Source: Gremmenia infestans (lineage: Eukaryota; Ascomycota; Leotiomycetes; Helotiales; Hamatocanthoscyphaceae). Taken from it: a stretch of DNA of 64,000 nucleotides. The translations under genes were made by a program, and so were the position numbers. Location: contig JAFEVB010000002.1 in assembly GCA_032629725.1 (NCBI GenBank), forward strand, positions 4,265,060-4,329,059. The letters run 5' to 3'. The notes under the pieces were generated by a model, which saw only the letters and a list, made by a program, of their open reading frames with translations, had not been told where the DNA came from and did not search any database. Numbering within the stretch: the first letter of the stretch is position 1; the number at the start of each line of letters is the position of its first letter. This document shows positions 1 through 11,982 of this stretch, in pieces.

Positions 1-185
1 ACTCAGTGTCTGATTGTGGTATATAAACACCTCTTCCTTCGACCCTTGAACGATCAATAGCGTTCTTGTTCGGAAAAAAAAGCAAAACATGTGTTGTGGC
101 TGGCGTTGCTTGGAAAGACCGCCGCGGGGCACTTGCCGTGATAACTTGCATGTTATGTGATTAGTACGAATAATCTGGTTGGATC

Positions 186-235
186 TCTCCTCTTGAAGTA
201 TCATAGAAATCGTCGGATGTTCAAATGACCATCAT
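186..235. repeat. Diverged direct repeat, copy A (copy B at 1796-1845)
   Basis: The segment beginning TCTCCTCTTGAAGTATCA and running into AATCGTCGGAT recurs near 1796-1845 as TCTCCTCTTAAGATATCA running into AATCGTCGGAT. By eye the two are about three-quarters identical over some 50 bases with one small gap. I cannot tell whether this is a local duplication or two relics of a dispersed repeat. Confidence 0.4.
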
Positions 236-2539
236 TCGAATTTGACAGCAGGTAATATTCGGCTCTTGCATGACAAAATGGCAAGACTACCATGCCCGTT
301 AGCGTTCTTGCATCCAGCCTCCCGTGATTCTTTCTTTCCCTGAACTTATTTAAGCCGTGCGGGCAAGCTAATCCAATGATATCTCATCTGTATAGCTTTT
401 TTTATCTATGGGGCATACAAAAGATATCTAAGGGTAAGTTTTTATAGAGATCTCGAACCATGAAATTGCGGTTCAGGATCACACTCGGCATATTGGAAAC
501 ACTCCCGAGGTGAATCACTACCTTGGTTTCTTCGAGATTTGGACTTCTACTTGGGGTATATAAATAATTCATATTCTCGAATGATTCTTGCCTAATAGCC
601 ATAAATCAAGCAAAGATTGATACGCATTTGCTGTTGCGAGATAGAGAAGCTTAGACGACACTTGCGTAGGATTTTGTAATGTATGTTAGAGTATTGAACT
701 TCAATTCATTACCACTCTACTTCGATGTTTAACTCCAATTCATCGCAATTTCTTACGAATGAAAACATAAATGACAGCAAGCTATCACTTGACGAATTAG
801 TTTTCGTAAGATATGATAATTCTTCTAAGTACCTAGGTATAGACAGATCCCTTGAACTCCTTCAAAGCGAGGCCAGGCAATCATCAACTTGCTCTTAGAA
901 CGTTGCTCGACTCGTAGTACTCAATGAAAGGGTGAGGATTAGATTGGGTCTCAGAAACCCAGATCTGACCGGTTGTTATACAAGACCACTTTTGAAACCC
1001 ACACGTTAATCATGAGTCATCAGCTGGCAATACCATGGGTAGAAGAAGCGCTTATTCGACAATTTTACCCAATCTATCGCCGGTCTGACTTATGTCTTCA
1101 GAGCTATGCCTGGAAGCCTGGATTGGAGCAACCAGCGCCCTCTTGCGACTGTTGACGAACAATGCAGCCGACAGTCTGCCTTTTGCCATCGCATTATACA
1201 TGTCATTTGCGACTTTCTGTACTTTGGATTTTCGCTGGGCTTTAGGCATTGCGCTGTTGGTGATTATGCTATAGTCCATTTCCTCTAGGTTAAAGGCTTG
1301 TTTATCCGCACCCACAGTATAAGTCGGCTAACCCATACCAACCTAGCGTCCAAATTCAGATACATAGCTAAAAGAGGAAGGCTTATATTGCTAAGGATGA
1401 AGGGGTGCGCCGCTAAACTCAGTATTGACAAATGTAGACGGATACCAGTTACTAAGAGAGGGAGCTTGTGTGAATGTACCATCTCTGATAAAGTCCAATT
1501 GAATTTCCTTGCCTCGCGGGTCAGAACTGGGCTGCCGCGTATGAAGGGGAAGCTGTGCAGGTAGCTGTGACCGGTCCTGTAAGTAACCAATTTTCAATTC
1601 CGCGTACCGATTTCCACTTATCACCTGAGCTTGACTATGTGCTAGACTCTCAAGGAATTGTATCAGGATATACAAATCCACTTGAAATCCTTCGAGATGT
1701 TACTAGCCGTCGCACATAGTCCTTCGAATTCAAGGACGCTCTGAGTCGTACTGAACAACGAGCCGACTAGATATCGTGCAAAGTCTCTCACTTGCTTTCT
1801 CCTCTTAAGATATCACAGATAAATCGTCGGATCTTTCGACCATACCATGTTCCTTAACAGCATCCAACGATTAGTTTCAGTGTCAAAATAACTATAGTAA
1901 GCTAAGCAGCGCAGCCCTTGTAAAACTCATCTCCACCAGCCGCCATGATCTTGCACTTCTCTTCTCAAAGCTATATATGAACGCCAAGCACATAAACATC
2001 TCTGCGGGTAATGTTGCTATGCGTATAAAGACAGGAAGAGGTTTCAGAGACGCTTTAGATAGAGAACATCAAACCGTGCATTCACGACTCGGTGTATCTT
2101 GTTATCTGATTAACAATCCGAAGAAAGTGAATAAGCACCAAGTTTCAAAGATTCCTCAAATCCAATCTGCTTTCAACAAGTTTTATAAACACCCTTTGCC
2201 TGAAGATGTTTCGGTTACTAAATGGAAGAATAACTAGATCAAGCATTTGAGATATTAGGACCCCCCTGACCCTCCCCTCGCCCCCAAAAAGTTAATTCTT
2301 CCCCACACCCGCACGGCCAAGTAAAAGCGTGATAGTAACAGGAGATGTACTGTACCATTTAATAGATCCTCTATTCTCAGTTTCATAACTACACTACCTA
2401 CGCATCCATCCATCTCTCGCTAGCTACACCACCCCCACCTCACCTCACCCTACGATTCATTAGATTGACGTCCTTGTTGTCTATTTCCTCTACATACATG
2501 CATTGTCGTAATCAGGCAGCTCTGTTTTTTGTTATTAGA

Positions 2540-2730
2540 TAGAAAGGTGGGGGGGGGGAGGAGAGGAAGAAAGGATTTCTGGTAGGTGCTAGGAAAGTGA
2601 TGTGCAATGAAATGGGGAAGCGTGGATTTTGTTGAAGTGTACGTACGTATACGTATGAAGTCGAGGAAAGAAAGGGGATATTTATTTTATTTCTAGACAC
2701 CAAGGAGAAGGAGAAGGAGAAGGAGGTAAG
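2540..2730. repeat. Purine-rich low-complexity tract
   Basis: A run of ten G residues flanked by GGAGGAGAGG lies near 2550, and an (AGGAGA)n-like purine tract lies near 2705-2727. Both sit just downstream of the PH-domain gene, which is read on the minus strand, so they are pyrimidine-rich in its transcript. Confidence 0.6.
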
Positions 2731-2865
2731 GATAAAAAATAATGGTATAGTCATGGTAGCATTACATTTACAGAATCATAACCTCATAAGCGCGTTAAAG
2801 CCCCGCCACAATACAACCACGTCTCACATCTACAGCCCCCTCACATGCAGAAGACCCCAGTACTG

Positions 2866-4195
2866 TCACCGTCCCCTTGCACCCATCTCCCCCTCCTTCC
2901 TCTTGGCCAAGAGACTTTTGATAGCCCCAAGACACTTATTCAAGCCATCCTCCGTCCTCGCACAGAACTTATAGCTCTTCTCCTCGGTGATAACCTGAAA
3001 ACAGAGCCGTTTCGTCCTGCTAAGGGGATCAATCTCCACCGCGTTAATCACGCTGTTCAGCGGTATAATCACCAGCGTCGAATATTCGCTATCGTTTTTG
3101 TAAAACTGGATATTTCGTGGTCGGATGACCGCCCATAGGTCTTTCCATTGCCGGATTCCGTTCTTGCTTTTGAGGTATAGGAGGTGTCCTTGCCAGACTA
3201 CACGCTCGGGATCGAGTTCGGGGTTCAGGACGGACATTTGGGAGGCGTTGCGCGCGCCTAGCATGGGACGGATGCCTGGGCCTGTGCCGGGGGCTTGGAC
3301 GGCGAGTGGTTCTTCGGTGATGGAAAGACTAGAGGCGCCTGCTGCGCGTGCGAAATCGTTGTCTGACATGTCTGAGTGGGATGCTAATTCGTTGCCGGAG
3401 TAGTCGAAGGTATGTGATGTTTTGCGGGGACCGCCCAGTTTGGTTTGTGGTTGCGGCATGCTTTCTAGGGGTTCTGGGGAGCTGGAGCCGAGTCGTTCGT
3501 CGTGGAGGAGTTTGGCTTCGTTGTGTTGTTGCATGGCACGGTCAAAGCCGCTGTATGTGCCTGTGGCGTTGCCGCTGGGACTTGCGAGGAGCATCTCTTC
3601 TTCCTCCTCCTCGATTCGTGCCGACCGTCTGATGAGCTCAACCCATTCTTCGGCATCTTTTCTTGATTTCGCTTCGAGGTGGTAGTTTCGTGAGGGAGAG
3701 AAGAGTCCAAAGACGTTTTCGCGCTTATGTTTGGGGTCTTTTAGGAAGGCGACTGCTGTGAGGTCTGCGAGTTGGATCTTATGCCGCAGCTTGTCCTCCT
3801 TCTGATCTCTATATATTGAAAGGAAATTTGACCGTAGGACTAAGTATATTGGCTTCCATGCCTATGCAATGTCAGGATTAATTGCTTAAAGCAGATGGGG
3901 ATTCCTGGTTCCCCCTTACCTTTGTTCTCCGTGTCCGTTTCTGAACATAACCGCTCTTCAGCACCCGATCGAACTCGAAGCTGCCGTTCTGATTTACTGG
4001 AGAGAAAGAATCCAGGGCGAGATGCGAGTTGAGCATGCGGCTGGCAGAGCTGGAAGGAGGTAATGAGACTGCGGCGGATCGAGGGATTTGCAGCGCTGTC
4101 GTTCGGGGTGGAATCTGGCGAGGCTGACTTGCTTCTAGCATCATAGCTGTCGTTGTCTGCTTCTGTGTCTGTGTCTGCACATCGGCCATGATCAT
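2866..4195 (-). CDS. Protein with two PH domains
   Basis: Two exons, 4195-3920 and 3861-2866, join in phase 0 at a GTAAGG...TAG intron and give 423 residues. The splice falls inside the first pleckstrin-homology domain (about residues 75-190): exon 1 ends LKSGYVQKRTRRTK and exon 2 opens AWKPIYLVLRSNFLSIY, the classic PH beta-strand start. A second PH domain lies near the C terminus (about 290-400: VVWQGHLLYLKSK...WKDLWAVIRPRNIQFYKN). A Ser/Pro-rich disordered segment lies between them. PH domains bind phosphoinositides or protein partners, so a membrane-recruited signalling or adaptor role is likely; the tandem arrangement recalls yeast Opy1, which is an analogy and not a proven orthology. 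A Met at 4189 is an alternative start. Confidence 0.82.
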
Positions 4196-5242
4196 GATGA
4201 TGGCAGTAAGGGAAGGATTTTATATTTGTGACTGTGTGTGGTGAGGCAAAAAGAATATATGAATTAATGACTTCACTGGTGATGTAGTGATGGCGTAGTG
4301 GTGTTAGGTTTGGCTCTAGAAAAGAAGCGGCTGTTTGTCCGTTACCAGCCCTACCTAGTACACCTACCTAGCCACCGTGTTTTTTTTGGCAATAGAAGTA
4401 CTCGTGGCTCCCGTCGGTGGTGTCAGATATGATTGAAACTTGTAAAGGCAACTTCTCGAGACGTTGACATTGTAATTATAATTATTATGGTATGGGTATG
4501 GTCCATATATGGATGGATATGGATATGATGTGCAGGGCAGTCTAGAATTATGTACTTTATTTAAAGGAAGCGAGCAATGCGATAGAGGATTGTGCACGGG
4601 GAAGTTTAAATTATATTAAGCCATCCTATTGCAGCATGGGCGAATCATGAAACTCTGCTGCTTCAAGGATGGTGTTGGGGAAGAGAGCGATCAGCCAATG
4701 CATCTGCCGGAGATCGAAAGGGCCTGACATCAAAAGGGGGAGTGAGAGACGCCGATTGCAGATTTGGAGATTTGCTATAAAAAGGATCATCCAAAGTTTT
4801 GAGAAACGCCGAGTCTAGGCCATGTTGGTCGCGTTGGTTCATGCAGATTCAGGAACGAAGGAGAGATCTTGTTTGATAGGGTTAGAAGTTAGGAAGTTAG
4901 GAGTATGAAATGGATGCGGCTACATCGGACGACTTCAGACATGGGAACAACATTAAGGGGGGGCTGATAAGGAATGTCGTATCACGTACTTACTGTACTT
5001 ACATTACGGTCACGGGACAGGACAGGGACTATCATCGGTGTTTATTTATTCCGATGCTGACCCCAGTTCTGTTTGGGTGGTGGGGTTGCAGGTATTTCGA
5101 CTCACTCTGACGCGCGAGGGGTGCAAAATTTCACATTTCCACCAGCTATAGCACCAGTATCTTGGCTTGCACCTACATAAACTCGACATACACAACACTT
5201 CCTCTGGCCCATTCCCGAGTAACATGAAGCATCATATCCAAA
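4196..5242. other. Divergent intergenic region, PH gene / EFL1
   Basis: About 1 kb separates two divergently read genes, so it should hold both promoters. It contains a TATGG/ATGGATAT-rich simple stretch near 4480-4530. No gene is supported; the 66-codon plus-strand frame at 4910 has no recognisable features. Confidence 0.5.
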
Positions 5243-8200
5243 ATGCCTGTCGTCAATCCAGAAAAACTGGTAGCTCTACAGCGGAATCCAGACGGCATCA
5301 GAAATGTACGTTGCGCCGTGGTGGGGTAAATTTATATCTTTGCTGACTCCATTCAAGATTTGTATCTTAGCCCACGTTGTAAGTACTCTTGTTATACGAA
5401 TATAGTAAAAATACTAATCTGTCTCACAGGATCATGGAAAAACATCCCTTTCGGATGCCCTCATTGCTACCAACGGCATCATCTCCCCCAAACTCGCAGG
5501 CAAGATTCGATACCTCGACTCCCGTCCCGATGAACAAACCAGAGGTATTACCATGGAATCCTCTGCCATCTCCCTCTTCTTCTCCATGCTACGAAGATCT
5601 GCGCCCAATGCTACACCCGAACAAAAGGAATATTTGATCAACCTCATAGACTCTCCCGGGCACATCGATTTCAGCAGCGAAGTCTCAACCGCGTCACGTC
5701 TATGTGATGGCGCAGTGGTCCTAGTGGATGCCGTGGAAGGTGTATGCAGTCAGACTGTTACTGTGCTGCGGCAGACTTGGGTTGAGCATATGAAGCCTTT
5801 GCTTGTCATTAATAAGATGGACAGGCTAATTACCGAACTCAAAATGACCCCTGGAGAAGCATACATACATCTCAGCAAATTATTAGAACAAGTCAATGCT
5901 GTTCTAGGGAGTTTCTTTCAGGGTGAACGAATGGAGGAGGATCTAAACTGGCGGGAAAGAGTTGACGAGAGAATTGCTGCGGCAGCTGCCAAAGAACTCG
6001 AGAAATCAGAAAAAGATGTCGTTGGCAACTCGGTCGATATTGATACTATGGCTGCAAACCCCGAGTTCGAAGAAAAAGATGACGAAGATCTTTATTTTGC
6101 CCCAGAAAAGAACAATGTTATATTCAGCAGTGCCATCGATGGCTGGGCATTTACCGTCAGGCAATTTGCAAGTTTATACGAGAAGAAATTGGGCATAAAA
6201 CGCACGGCTATGGAGAAAGTGCTCTGGGGAGACTTCTATCTAGATCCGAAGACCAAGAAAGTTTTGGCGCAAAAACATCTAAAGGGCCGTAATCTCAAAC
6301 CGATGTTCGTTCAGTTGGTGCTTGAGCAGATTTGGGCTGTATATTCTGCAACTACTGGTGGTGACAAGGGGAAGGGGTGCGTGGATTTCATCTTCTCAAT
6401 CCTGTCTATAATATTAATGAAAATTGTTCTGACTTCTCCGCAGTGATCCTGCTATGACCGAAAAGATCACAAAATCACTGAACCTCACTCTTCCTCCATA
6501 TATCGTTCGCTCACGAGATCCTCGAGCGATCCTCACAGCGCTGTTTTCCGCCTGGTTACCGTTATCCACCGCACTTCTCGTCTCTGTCATCGAATCACTA
6601 CCATCACCTCCGATTGCTCAGGAAAGCAGGTTACCAGGTCTCATTGATGCTTCACCTGGTCATACTCATGTCGATCCCAAGGTCCGCGACGCAATGGTAA
6701 AGTCCAAAGCCTCCAAGGATGACCCAGTCGTCGCATATGTCAGCAAAATGGTATCGATTCCCCAAAGCGAACTCCCAGAGAACAAACGCCGCGGAGGAAC
6801 CCTCAGTCCCGAAGAAGCAAGAGAAATGGGTCGACGGAAGAGAGCAGAAATAGCTCGAGCACAGGCATTGGAGAATGGAACTGCTGAAGATCCTGTAAAC
6901 GGACTTACTGAGACGATAGGAGACGCCAGTCTTGAGGAAAGGAAGCCAGAAGACGAGGCCCAGCCTAAGGAGCACCTCATCGGTTTCGCCAGAATATACT
7001 CCGGGACCCTCTCAGTCGGCGACTCAGTCTATGTCATACCCCCCAAATTCTCCCCAGCACACCCACACGATAGTCCTGAGCCACAAAAGGTCACTGTCAC
7101 AGCTTTATACCTCCTCATGGGGCGCGGTCTCGAACCACTCACCTCTGTCCCCGCCGGTGTAGTGTTCGGCATTGGCGGCCTCGAAGGCCATATTCTCAAA
7201 TCCGGCACAATTTGCAGTCAACTCATTGGTAGCGTCAATCTCGCAGGAGTGAACATGGGCTCGGCACCCATCGTGCGTGTAGCACTCGAACCCGTCAACC
7301 CCGCTGATCTCGACAAAATGATTTCTGGTCTTAAACTTCTGGTTCAAAGCGATCCTTGTGCTGAGTACGAGCAGTTTTCTAGTGGTGAGCATGTGTTGCT
7401 AACTGCTGGGGAGTTGCATTTGGAGAGATGTCTGACGGATTTGAGGGAGCGGTTTGCGAAGTGTGAAATTCAGGCTGGCGAGCCGATTGTGCCATATAGG
7501 GAGACTATTGTTAGGGCGGAGGAGATGAAACCACCTGCTAATAAGGAGCTTGGGAGGGGAACGGTCATTGTGGTTACTACTTCGAAGCAAGTTACGATTC
7601 GATTACGCGTTAGACCTTTGCCGGCTGAGGTGACGGAGTTCTTGTCTAAAAATTTCAGTGCTATCAAACGACTTTACTCTGAGCGCCAAGCGGAAGAGAA
7701 AGGAAAGCAAACGGAGAGTCAAGATGGATCGGATCAAGAAGACGTCGACGAGGACGGTGTGGTGGATCATACAAAGATTTTATCACTCGCGGAGTTCAAG
7801 AAACAGCTCCAAGCAACGTTTGAGAGTGTAAAGGGCCAACGAGATGTCTGGGCAAATGTCGTGGATCAAATCTCTGCATTCGGGCCCCGAAGAACAGGTC
7901 CTAACTTACTGATTGATGCTACGAAAGAAGGCATATGTGGTCGATTGTAAGTTTCCTAGCCTTTCTGAATCATCAATACTAACACCTCCCAGCCTGAACG
8001 ACAACACCACCGCATCTAAAACCTCAGAACAAAACACACCCTCATCCCTTAGCCCAGCAGCCTTCTCCGACAAAATAACCCATGCCTTCCAACTCTCCAC
8101 CCTACAAGGACCCCTCTGCGCAGAACCCATGCAAGGCGTAGCCGTCTTCCTCGATTCCGTTACCGTCACCCCTTCCTCAACTGAAGAAGAATCCTCACTA

Positions 8201-8841
8201 GGTCGTTTAACAGGCGAACTGATCAAAGCTGTGCAAGCGGGTATAAAACAAGGGTTCTTGGATTGGTCCCCGAGGATTCTGTTAGCCATGTATTCATGTG
8301 AGATCCAAGCTAGCAGTACGTCCTCCTATTCTCCATCCCCCTTTCATCTCTTTACTTTCTACAATGTACATATAAGCTGACATTTATCCGCACAGCCGAA
8401 GTCTTAGGCCGCGTGTACGATGTGCTAACCCGTCGCCGCGGCACCATCCTCTCCGAATCGTAAGCCATCTTCCCTCCCACCCCCCTCCCACTCATTACAC
8501 CACACCCACTAACTCCTTACAGACTCCTCGAAGGCTCCTCCTCCTTCACAATCCTCTCCCTCCTCCCCGTCGCCGAATCCTTCGGTTTCTCCGACGAAAT
8601 CCGCAAACGCACATCCGGCGCCGCCTCGCCACAACTCATCTGGCGCGGCTACGAGATCCTGCACGAGGACCCATATTGGGTACCGCGCACCGAGGAGGAG
8701 ATGGAGGACCTGGGCGAGTTTGCTGATAAGGAGAATGTGGCGAAGAGATATGTGGATGGTGTGCGCAGGCGTAAGGGCATGCTTGTTACTGGACGGGGGG
8801 AGAGGAGCGAGGGTGAGAAACAGAAGACGCTTAAGAGGTAG
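5243..8841 (+). CDS. RIA1: Ribosome assembly GTPase EFL1/Ria1
   Basis: Seven exons (5243-5305, 5358-5378, 5430-6376, 6444-7946, 7993-8315, 8396-8459, 8523-8841) give 1,079 residues, close to yeast Ria1 (about 1,110). EFL1 is a cytoplasmic EF-2-like GTPase that works with Sdo1/SBDS to release the anti-association factor Tif6/eIF6 from late pre-60S subunits. Visible motifs are the P-loop AHVDHGKT (26-33), the RGITMESSAI switch I region, DSPGH (102-106) and NKMD (156-159). EF-2-like domains II-V follow, with the family's acidic inserts (about residues 245-265 and 780-800). The C terminus keeps DNVAKRY...VRRRKGM, as in human EFL1. The first two exons are tiny (63 and 21 nt), and the P-loop is assembled across the second intron. 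The annotated start gives MPVVNPEKLVALQRN, which matches homologues. Confidence 0.95.
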
Positions 8842-10456
8842 GAGGGAGTATAGGATATGATGGGTGTATTTTGTGAGTGTAGCTGTGATGTTATCCTTCA
8901 CTGCAATATAAGCATCAATCAAAATCAAAACGAAGCTAGATGCTCCATCTAGCCTGCACTTAGAAATAATTCCCCGTACTTGCTTCCTTCAAAATACCAA
9001 TCTTCCTACCTTAACTTGCATATAGCAATCCTTTCGTATCTACTATTTCTTTCTAGACCTGTTAATCTACAAACACTCCCTAAACAAGCACCATGTACGT
9101 AGGTGCTTGATTTAGTCATGCATCTGTTCATTACTTCCTTGTGATTAGATCATTAGACAAGATACAATACAGCTATGAAAAGAAAAGGCTCTTATATAAA
9201 ATCTGTCTTGCGTTTTGCAATTGCAATTGTAGTGTTCTGATATAACGACTGATTTTCTCTATATTGATTGTATACCTGCGAGCACTTGATTAATTAAAGG
9301 ATTTGGACTATGTTTATAGTCTTATATGGCAAAGACAGCCGCCAAGTCAGTGTATTCCCAGTTCAGCGAATCACAAGCTAGCGGTTTATGAAGAGGCACT
9401 ACCTATAAGACGTGCTTATATACTAAGCTATCTCTACATTTTCAGTGAAATAATGTAAGCGCTGGTACCAATGCATTTCTGAAGCTCTGAACGCGTAAGC
9501 TGTATTTTTTTATCATGGTATGTATAATCATTTCTCATGTACAGAGTAAGGGATTTAAGAGGTTCTGAAAGGACGTCCTAGCCTTGCTACTCGCCATCAC
9601 ATACTAGCATGCAGTCAATATACCTCAACGCAGTAATTATACTTAAGCTACATCTGAGCTCCGTTGCTAGTATTCAAACATAAAAGGTTACACACATGTA
9701 TATATTCAATATACCACGTGGGGAACGAAAATATTCCGGTTACATAATATGCTAGCTAGCTAGGCCGTGGTGGTTTGCATCAAGACATGCAGCGGAAGTG
9801 ATCTATTCCGATCATTCAATTCACTGAGTGAAATCCCTTTAGCTACCTTGCCCGACGTGGACTGATAGGGTTAGACTGGTTTTGGGAATCGGTGGTATTC
9901 TCCAGGTGCTGATTTCAGGATTTTTGCTAGGGAGCTTGTAACGAGCAAGTTGATGGGTTCTTGTTCTCTCGATATCATATCATACCTAGTAACCTACGAC
10001 CTTTGAAGTTGGAACTCAACTCCAATACACTCCCATTTCGACCTGTACTTGTACTGTTCTTTGAACCAGATATCGTAAGTCGCTCTTTTTTCTTTTGGGT
10101 CTCGTCTCTGCTCTTCTCCTGTTTGTGCCGCAATTGGACGACGGGTAGGACTCGTCGCCGTCGTTCCAACACAACACAGCACGCAATCGAGCTCAAGCTG
10201 ATTACGATCTTGCACCAGGACCGCACACAAACATACGTCCACAACGGCATTGACTTCAACCTGTTTCTCTGAGAAATAGTTTGGTAATTGAATTCACCAG
10301 TAGGTTTCCTCCTCTCCTCTCGAACATTGACACCACGCCCTTTCACCTTCAACTCCGAACTCCCTCACGCTCAATCCAACTCTCCCCACCCCAATCTTTC
10401 AACCTCAGCATCACACTGACAATTACACTCCGCAGACCAACCAGGCAACCGCAAGA
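8842..10456. other. Intergenic, no gene seen
   Basis: About 1.6 kb between EFL1 and the small membrane-protein gene. The middle (9000-9900) is AT-rich with scattered CTAG/TATA runs and no long open frame. The last 150 bases before 10457 are strongly pyrimidine-rich on the plus strand (CTCC/CAAC runs), typical of a fungal promoter and 5' leader. Confidence 0.5.
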
Positions 10457-10976
10457 ATGAGCCTCTTCACCCGCACACCAGGACAGCCGCAACAGACCCT
10501 GCTCCCACTGCACTCGGTGTCTCCCACGAGCTCGGAGGAAAAATCAAAGGAAAACCCAGCCGTCGTCGATGTCTCCATAGCGCAGATGGTCCCGGAGAAG
10601 AAACGCAAATGCAGTATGTTGGGTTCTATCTTGCCTTGTGCTTCATGGCCGCTCATGATCAGTTCCGTCCCTCGTCACGTCACATCACGTTATAATCTCC
10701 AACTTGCCTTGTTCCTATCCTTATCTCCACCTTCTCCTTCTTCCTTTTGCTCGACTTCCCCTTTCAATTGATTCCTTTGGATCCAGCCTACTTTCAACGA
10801 CACACGAAACTAACCACAAACTAAAAACAGGCAAGTCCTGCGAATACTTCATCGTCATATCCGCAATCCTCGTCATCTGTGTCCTAATCGCCGTCATCTG
10901 CGTCGTCGTCAAAGGCCAGGAACTCAAAGACAGCAGTTCAGGCGGCGTTTACGTAAACCCCCAAGTTCATGCATGA
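10457..10976 (+). CDS. Small single-pass membrane protein
   Basis: Two exons, 10457-10613 and 10831-10976, join at GTATGT...AACAG to give exactly 100 residues. The N-terminal half is polar and Ser/Pro-rich, followed by a basic stop KKRKCSKSC (about 48-56), one transmembrane helix rich in I, V and C (about 58-79), and a short polar tail. There is no signal peptide, so a tail-anchored-like topology with the N terminus in the cytosol is likely. The 217-bp intron is long for this region. I do not recognise the family. Confidence 0.65.
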
Positions 10977-11982
10977 TCGTTATGATGCGATACTCAGCCA
11001 GCTTTTCTCACTCGATCTGCTCCTCCGTTTCCTCAACTTTCACTTCAACATGACTCTACGATACTTGCCGGTATATCTTTGGAGCGGAGTTTGCTTGGTC
11101 GATCAATATGATATGGAATGGGGATTGTTGGGAGGAAGCGAAAATTATGGACCTGGATGCAAGACCCTGGTTTGGTACATGCTTTCGTGGCTTCCGTACA
11201 CCGTTCTTCTTTCTTTTATCCTCCTGCTGGCATTGGCGTTGCATTTGCGTTGGAGTTTCGGGCGTACATACATGATCGGAGAGACTTTGCATTGATGGAT
11301 GGATGGATCAGCGAGTTAGCGAGCGAGCGAGTGAATGGCAAAATGTTTACAGAATAGAATGTATTGTGGAGCTTGCTTGATGAATGCTCTGAACTTGCTT
11401 GCTTCTAGCTAGGATAAAACAATACAAAAGAAAAAAATCGCAGGTTCGAAACAAATCCTAATATTGTATCCTTCTCCTTTTTCTACCTTATTCACTTGCA
11501 ATTATAAGCTTAAACAGAGCTTATAGTTAATCCAGTATAAGTAAATATATATAGAGAACCTAGAAAATATGCTCTATATATACTAAGCATATACTAGTTC
11601 AACTAGAACCTGATGGAATCTTACATATCTTAATATCAATCTTTAACAATAGAAGTAATTCAAGTTATCTTGCTTATTAGAGTGAGCTCAAGAGTGATCC
11701 TGGCGATACCTAGTACTGCTATTATTAGTAGCTATCAAAAAGTAATATTATGGTAGAAAAATAGAAACCCCCACCGAAACGCATAGTAGTCAAACGAGGG
11801 CAAGACCTGGCTCTCGTGTTTGTTCATACTGAGTGTGAATAGATGATAGATTGTGGTATGAGTTTTCAAGACTTTGACACGAAGGCATTTTTTGACCATC
11901 AACTTTTTCGACTCGAGTTCACCTTGTCTCATCTCATCTCAGCAATACACAACCACGGCCACTTGGTAGGATCGAGGTCACA
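10977..11982. other. Intergenic, AT-rich patch
   Basis: The first 350 bases are probably the 3' region of the small membrane-protein gene and carry GATG and GCGA simple repeats near 11294-11335. From 11500 to 11760 the DNA is AT-rich with many TA and CTAG steps, a composition similar to the mutated repeat at the right end of the window. It may be an old repeat relic. No gene seen. Confidence 0.4.

Larger units (their letters stand above)
1..2865. other. Gene-poor left flank
   Basis: I see no convincing gene here. Open frames of 60-100 codons occur on both strands (for example minus 1052-1681 and plus 1977-2237) but overlap one another, lack recognisable domains and show no clear exon structure. 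Two diverged copies of a roughly 50-bp segment lie near 186 and 1796. The end nearest the PH-domain gene (2250-2760) is C-rich then purine-rich low-complexity DNA and probably includes the 3' untranslated region of that gene. Confidence 0.5.

Noticed and set aside
1977..2237. 86-codon plus-strand frame in the left flank
   Set aside because: It starts with an ATG and has mixed composition but no family resemblance, no leader or splice signals, and no conserved neighbours; left uncalled.
11500..11760. AT-rich patch as a transposon relic
   Set aside because: Composition resembles the RIP-like region, but no coding trace or terminal repeats can be made out, so it is only noted in the intergenic entry.
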